From assembly GCA_003541875.1 (NCBI GenBank), contig DPLS01000435.1, forward strand, positions 1 through 6,155: DNA of 6,155 nt, given 5' to 3'. A program made the translations under genes and the position numbers. Below are positions 4,237-6,155 of the stretch, one piece after another. Source of the stretch: Bacteroidota bacterium. Lineage in GTDB: Bacteria > Bacteroidota > Ignavibacteria > UBA10030 > UBA6906. A model generated the notes under the pieces. The model did no database searches. It was not told the DNA's origin and saw only the letters and a program-made list of their open reading frames with translations. Positions within the stretch are counted from its first letter, which is position 1, and every line of letters starts with the position of its first letter.

Positions 4237-6155
4237 TCACTTCACTAGCAACAATCTTTTCACGCTCGTAAAGCTACCAGCATCGAGTCGGTAAAAGTAC
4301 ACGCCGCTGGCTAATTGATCGCCACGAAACATTACATCGTGATATCCAGCTTGCTGTTGCTCGTTCACAAGCTGAGCAACTTGTTGGCCGAGTGTGCTGT
4401 AGACTGTCAGCGTGACGAATGCTGTTTTGGGGAGACCGTAGCGAATTGTTGTTGAAGGATTGAACGGATTAGGGTAGTTCTGCCTAAGCGCAAACTCACT
4501 TGGGACCTGGTTTTCTAGAACTGAAGTGAGGACAGTTACCGTTATTGGCTCTGTGAAATGCACGGTGGCATCAAGGTCTGTTTGCTTCAGTCTATAGGAC
4601 CACTGGTTGGCTGCGACCATGGAGTCGATGAATAAATATGAGTGCGGCTCATTCGTTGTGCCGTGACCCGGAATAAAACTGTTTGGCAAAGTTTCGAAAT
4701 CAATCTGGTCCAGAGATTTTCGCTGCACTTCAAATCCATAGTTGTTCGTTTCACTGACTGTTCTCCAATCAAGATGCACCTCACCGCCTCCAACATACTG
4801 TGCTGTGAATGAAGCAAGCTGAATAGGAAGAGCGGAACTCAGATCATTCATGAAACATCCTCGTCCATGTGTTGCTGCCATGAGCCGCTTTGGTCCGTCT
4901 TTGTATTTCAAATCATATATCGTAACAGTCGGAAGCCCGGTATTGTAGGATGCCCAGGTTCCTCCATCGTTTGTCGATTGATAAACGCCGAGATCCGTCC
5001 CGACAAACAACCAGCGGGGCGTCTGCGGAACAACAACAATTGCGTTTGTTGGAATGTTCGGAAGAGTACTGGTGATACTGAACCACGAGGTCCCTGCGTT
5101 TGTCGTCTTGTAAACATGCTGGCCGGCGGTGAACCCTGTGAACGTTGCGTAACAAACGTTGTCATTGGTCGGGTCCACAGCGAGATCACTCACATATGGA
5201 TACCCTGTTGTCGTCGTCCAGCTTGTCCCATTATCAGTTGTTGCAAGAATTCGACCGTTATCGGTCCCGACATAAATCTTGCTTGTGTTCGTCCAACTAA
5301 TACCAATGGCAGAAACTCCGCTTGATGCACCAACGGTTGCTGCAGATGCAATTTGTGTCCAACTCGCCGAGGTCGCTGTGCGCGCGGTTGTGGTTTTCCA
5401 AACTTGAGAGACACCATATACAAGCGTTTGAGGATCTCCCGGTGCCATCTCAAACGGATTGTAGAACAATCCACCTGACGCGCCGCTCGGACGAATCTCG
5501 GTATAGCTCACACCGGAGTTGCTCGATCGCTGACAGGAACCATTCACATACTGACCATAGTTGTAAGCCGTTAGCACAGGATCAACCACTGTATAACCGC
5601 CATCGCCTGTGGTTCTCTGATTCCATGTTGTGCCGCCATCTGTTGAGGTTTGCTTGTTGTTGTCCTGGCACCCACCATAGAGCAAATTGGTGTTTGTTGG
5701 ATCGTAATCTGCGCTCTGGTATTGCAGTGTCGACATTGTCGCGTTCAAGTCAGTCCACGATGTGCCATCATTTGTCGACTTATACACGCCCCCATCCGAG
5801 CCGCAATAGAACACCGAGCCGCTGTAACCGAGAAAATGAATATCCGCATGGGACATTGACGATGAAGATGTTGTCGACCAGCTTGTCATCTGGACCAATC
5901 CAGTGCCACCTGTTGTTGATTTGTAGACATCGAGTCCGCCGACAAGAACGGTATTTGGGTCGGTTGGCTTCACACATACGGAATTATCATACCAACCCTG
6001 ACCTCCCAAGTAGTTTGGGGTCGTTGCTTGAGCTGTCCATGTTGCGCCACCATCGGTCGTTCGATACAAACCAAGGAGACCGGCCGTTGATACAGCAGCA
6101 ATACTTGCATATAACGTATTATGATCGCTCGGTGCCATTGCGAGAAGTATTCGCC
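4237..6155 (-). CDS. Secreted BNR/Asp-box (sortilin-like) beta-propeller protein with Ig-like domain and T9SS type A sorting domain, 5' end outside window
   Basis: The frame is open to the right edge, with RILLA before the first in-window Met at 6138-6136, so the true start and signal peptide lie outside; 638 residues are visible. Numbered from that Met, Asp-box motifs (S/T-x-D-x-G-x-T-W) occur near 27-34 (TTDGGATW), 121-128 (STNDGTSW), 165-172 (STDGGTTW), 300-307 (TTDNGTSW), 345-352 (TTNAGTSW) and 388-395 (STNDGGTW). A degenerate one lies at 205-212. These mark turns in the blades of a sortilin/GH74-like beta-propeller. HADIH (97-101) followed by CGSDGGVYKS is typical of bacterial sortilin-like proteins. 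Residues 438-545 are Ig-like (FTAQ … NNYGFEVQ). Residues 549-633 are the T9SS tail (QNYPNPFNPST, GVYFYR, LLLVK). It should be exported by Sec, then moved across the outer membrane by T9SS and anchored or released. Catalytic residues of GH74 enzymes were not identified, so enzymatic function is not claimed. Confidence 0.92.
   Translation of the reverse strand, partial: RILLAMAPSDHNTLYASIAAVSTAGLLGLYRTTDGGATWTAQATTPNYLGGQGWYDNSVCVKPTDPNTVLVGGLDVYKSTTGGTGLVQMTSWSTTSSSSMSHADIHFLGYSGSVFYCGSDGGVYKSTNDGTSWTDLNATMSTLQYQSADYDPTNTNLLYGGCQDNNKQTSTDGGTTWNQRTTGDGGYTVVDPVLTAYNYGQYVNGSCQRSSNSGVSYTEIRPSGASGGLFYNPFEMAPGDPQTLVYGVSQVWKTTTARTATSASWTQIASAATVGASSGVSAIGISWTNTSKIYVGTDNGRILATTDNGTSWTTTTGYPYVSDLAVDPTNDNVCYATFTGFTAGQHVYKTTNAGTSWFSITSTLPNIPTNAIVVVPQTPRWLFVGTDLGVYQSTNDGGTWASYNTGLPTVTIYDLKYKDGPKRLMAATHGRGCFMNDLSSALPIQLASFTAQYVGGGEVHLDWRTVSETNNYGFEVQRKSLDQIDFETLPNSFIPGHGTTNEPHSYLFIDSMVAANQWSYRLKQTDLDATVHFTEPITVTVLTSVLENQVPSEFALRQNYPNPFNPSTTIRYGLPKTAFVTLTVYSTLGQQVAQLVNEQQQAGYHDVMFRGDQLASGVYFYRLDAGSFTSVKRLLLVK

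Noticed and set aside
4867..5325. Plus-strand open frame of 152 codons
   Set aside because: It is antisense to the Asp-box propeller, whose regular repeats clearly define the coding strand. Its Cys/Arg-rich translation is a shadow of those repeats.
1..6155. A new defence or multi-gene system
   Set aside because: The recognisable genes are two T9SS cargo proteins and a pectinolytic pair. No nuclease, helicase, reverse transcriptase, toxin-antitoxin or CRISPR signal was seen.

Overview
The window reads as part of a Bacteroidota/Ignavibacteria-type (FCB group) chromosome. Two proteins end in the same type of C-terminal module, with the NYPNPFNPST core and a GVYFYR…K terminus. This is the type A sorting domain of type IX secretion (T9SS) cargo, in the form common in Ignavibacteria-like lineages. 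Two of the exported proteins also appear to be cut just before Gln (S|Q), as is usual in this phylum. The lineage is an inference from protein style only; no rRNA or other marker gene is present.

All supported genes lie on the minus strand, so transcription runs from right to left. From the right edge: (1) 6155-4237, the C-terminal 638 residues of a secreted BNR/Asp-box beta-propeller (sortilin-like) with an Ig-like domain and a T9SS tail, followed by a strong intrinsic terminator (4181-4213). (2) 4085-4178, a 94-bp element bounded by a perfect 12-bp inverted repeat that looks like the collapsed ends of an insertion sequence. (3) About 370 bp without a recognisable gene. (4) 3715-2003, a secreted beta-helix-like protein whose core is a nearly identical 315/318-bp tandem duplication, with the same Ig-like plus T9SS tail and its own terminator (1946-1981). 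(5) 1605-1946, a gene-poor gap that may hold a decayed coding fragment and must hold the promoter of the next unit. (6) 1604-1140, a small exported cupin, overlapping by ATGA with (7) 1143-1, a family PL10 pectate lyase whose last residues run off the left edge.

The clearest functional unit is the cupin-pectate lyase pair: two exported proteins, translationally coupled, one cleaving polygalacturonate and the other possibly acting on the unsaturated uronate products. The two large T9SS cargo proteins are probably cell-surface or extracellular, each transcribed separately. Their functions are not shown by the sequence beyond fold type. I see no CRISPR array, tRNA, rRNA, phage gene or intact transposase, and no evidence for a defence or other multi-gene novel system in this window.
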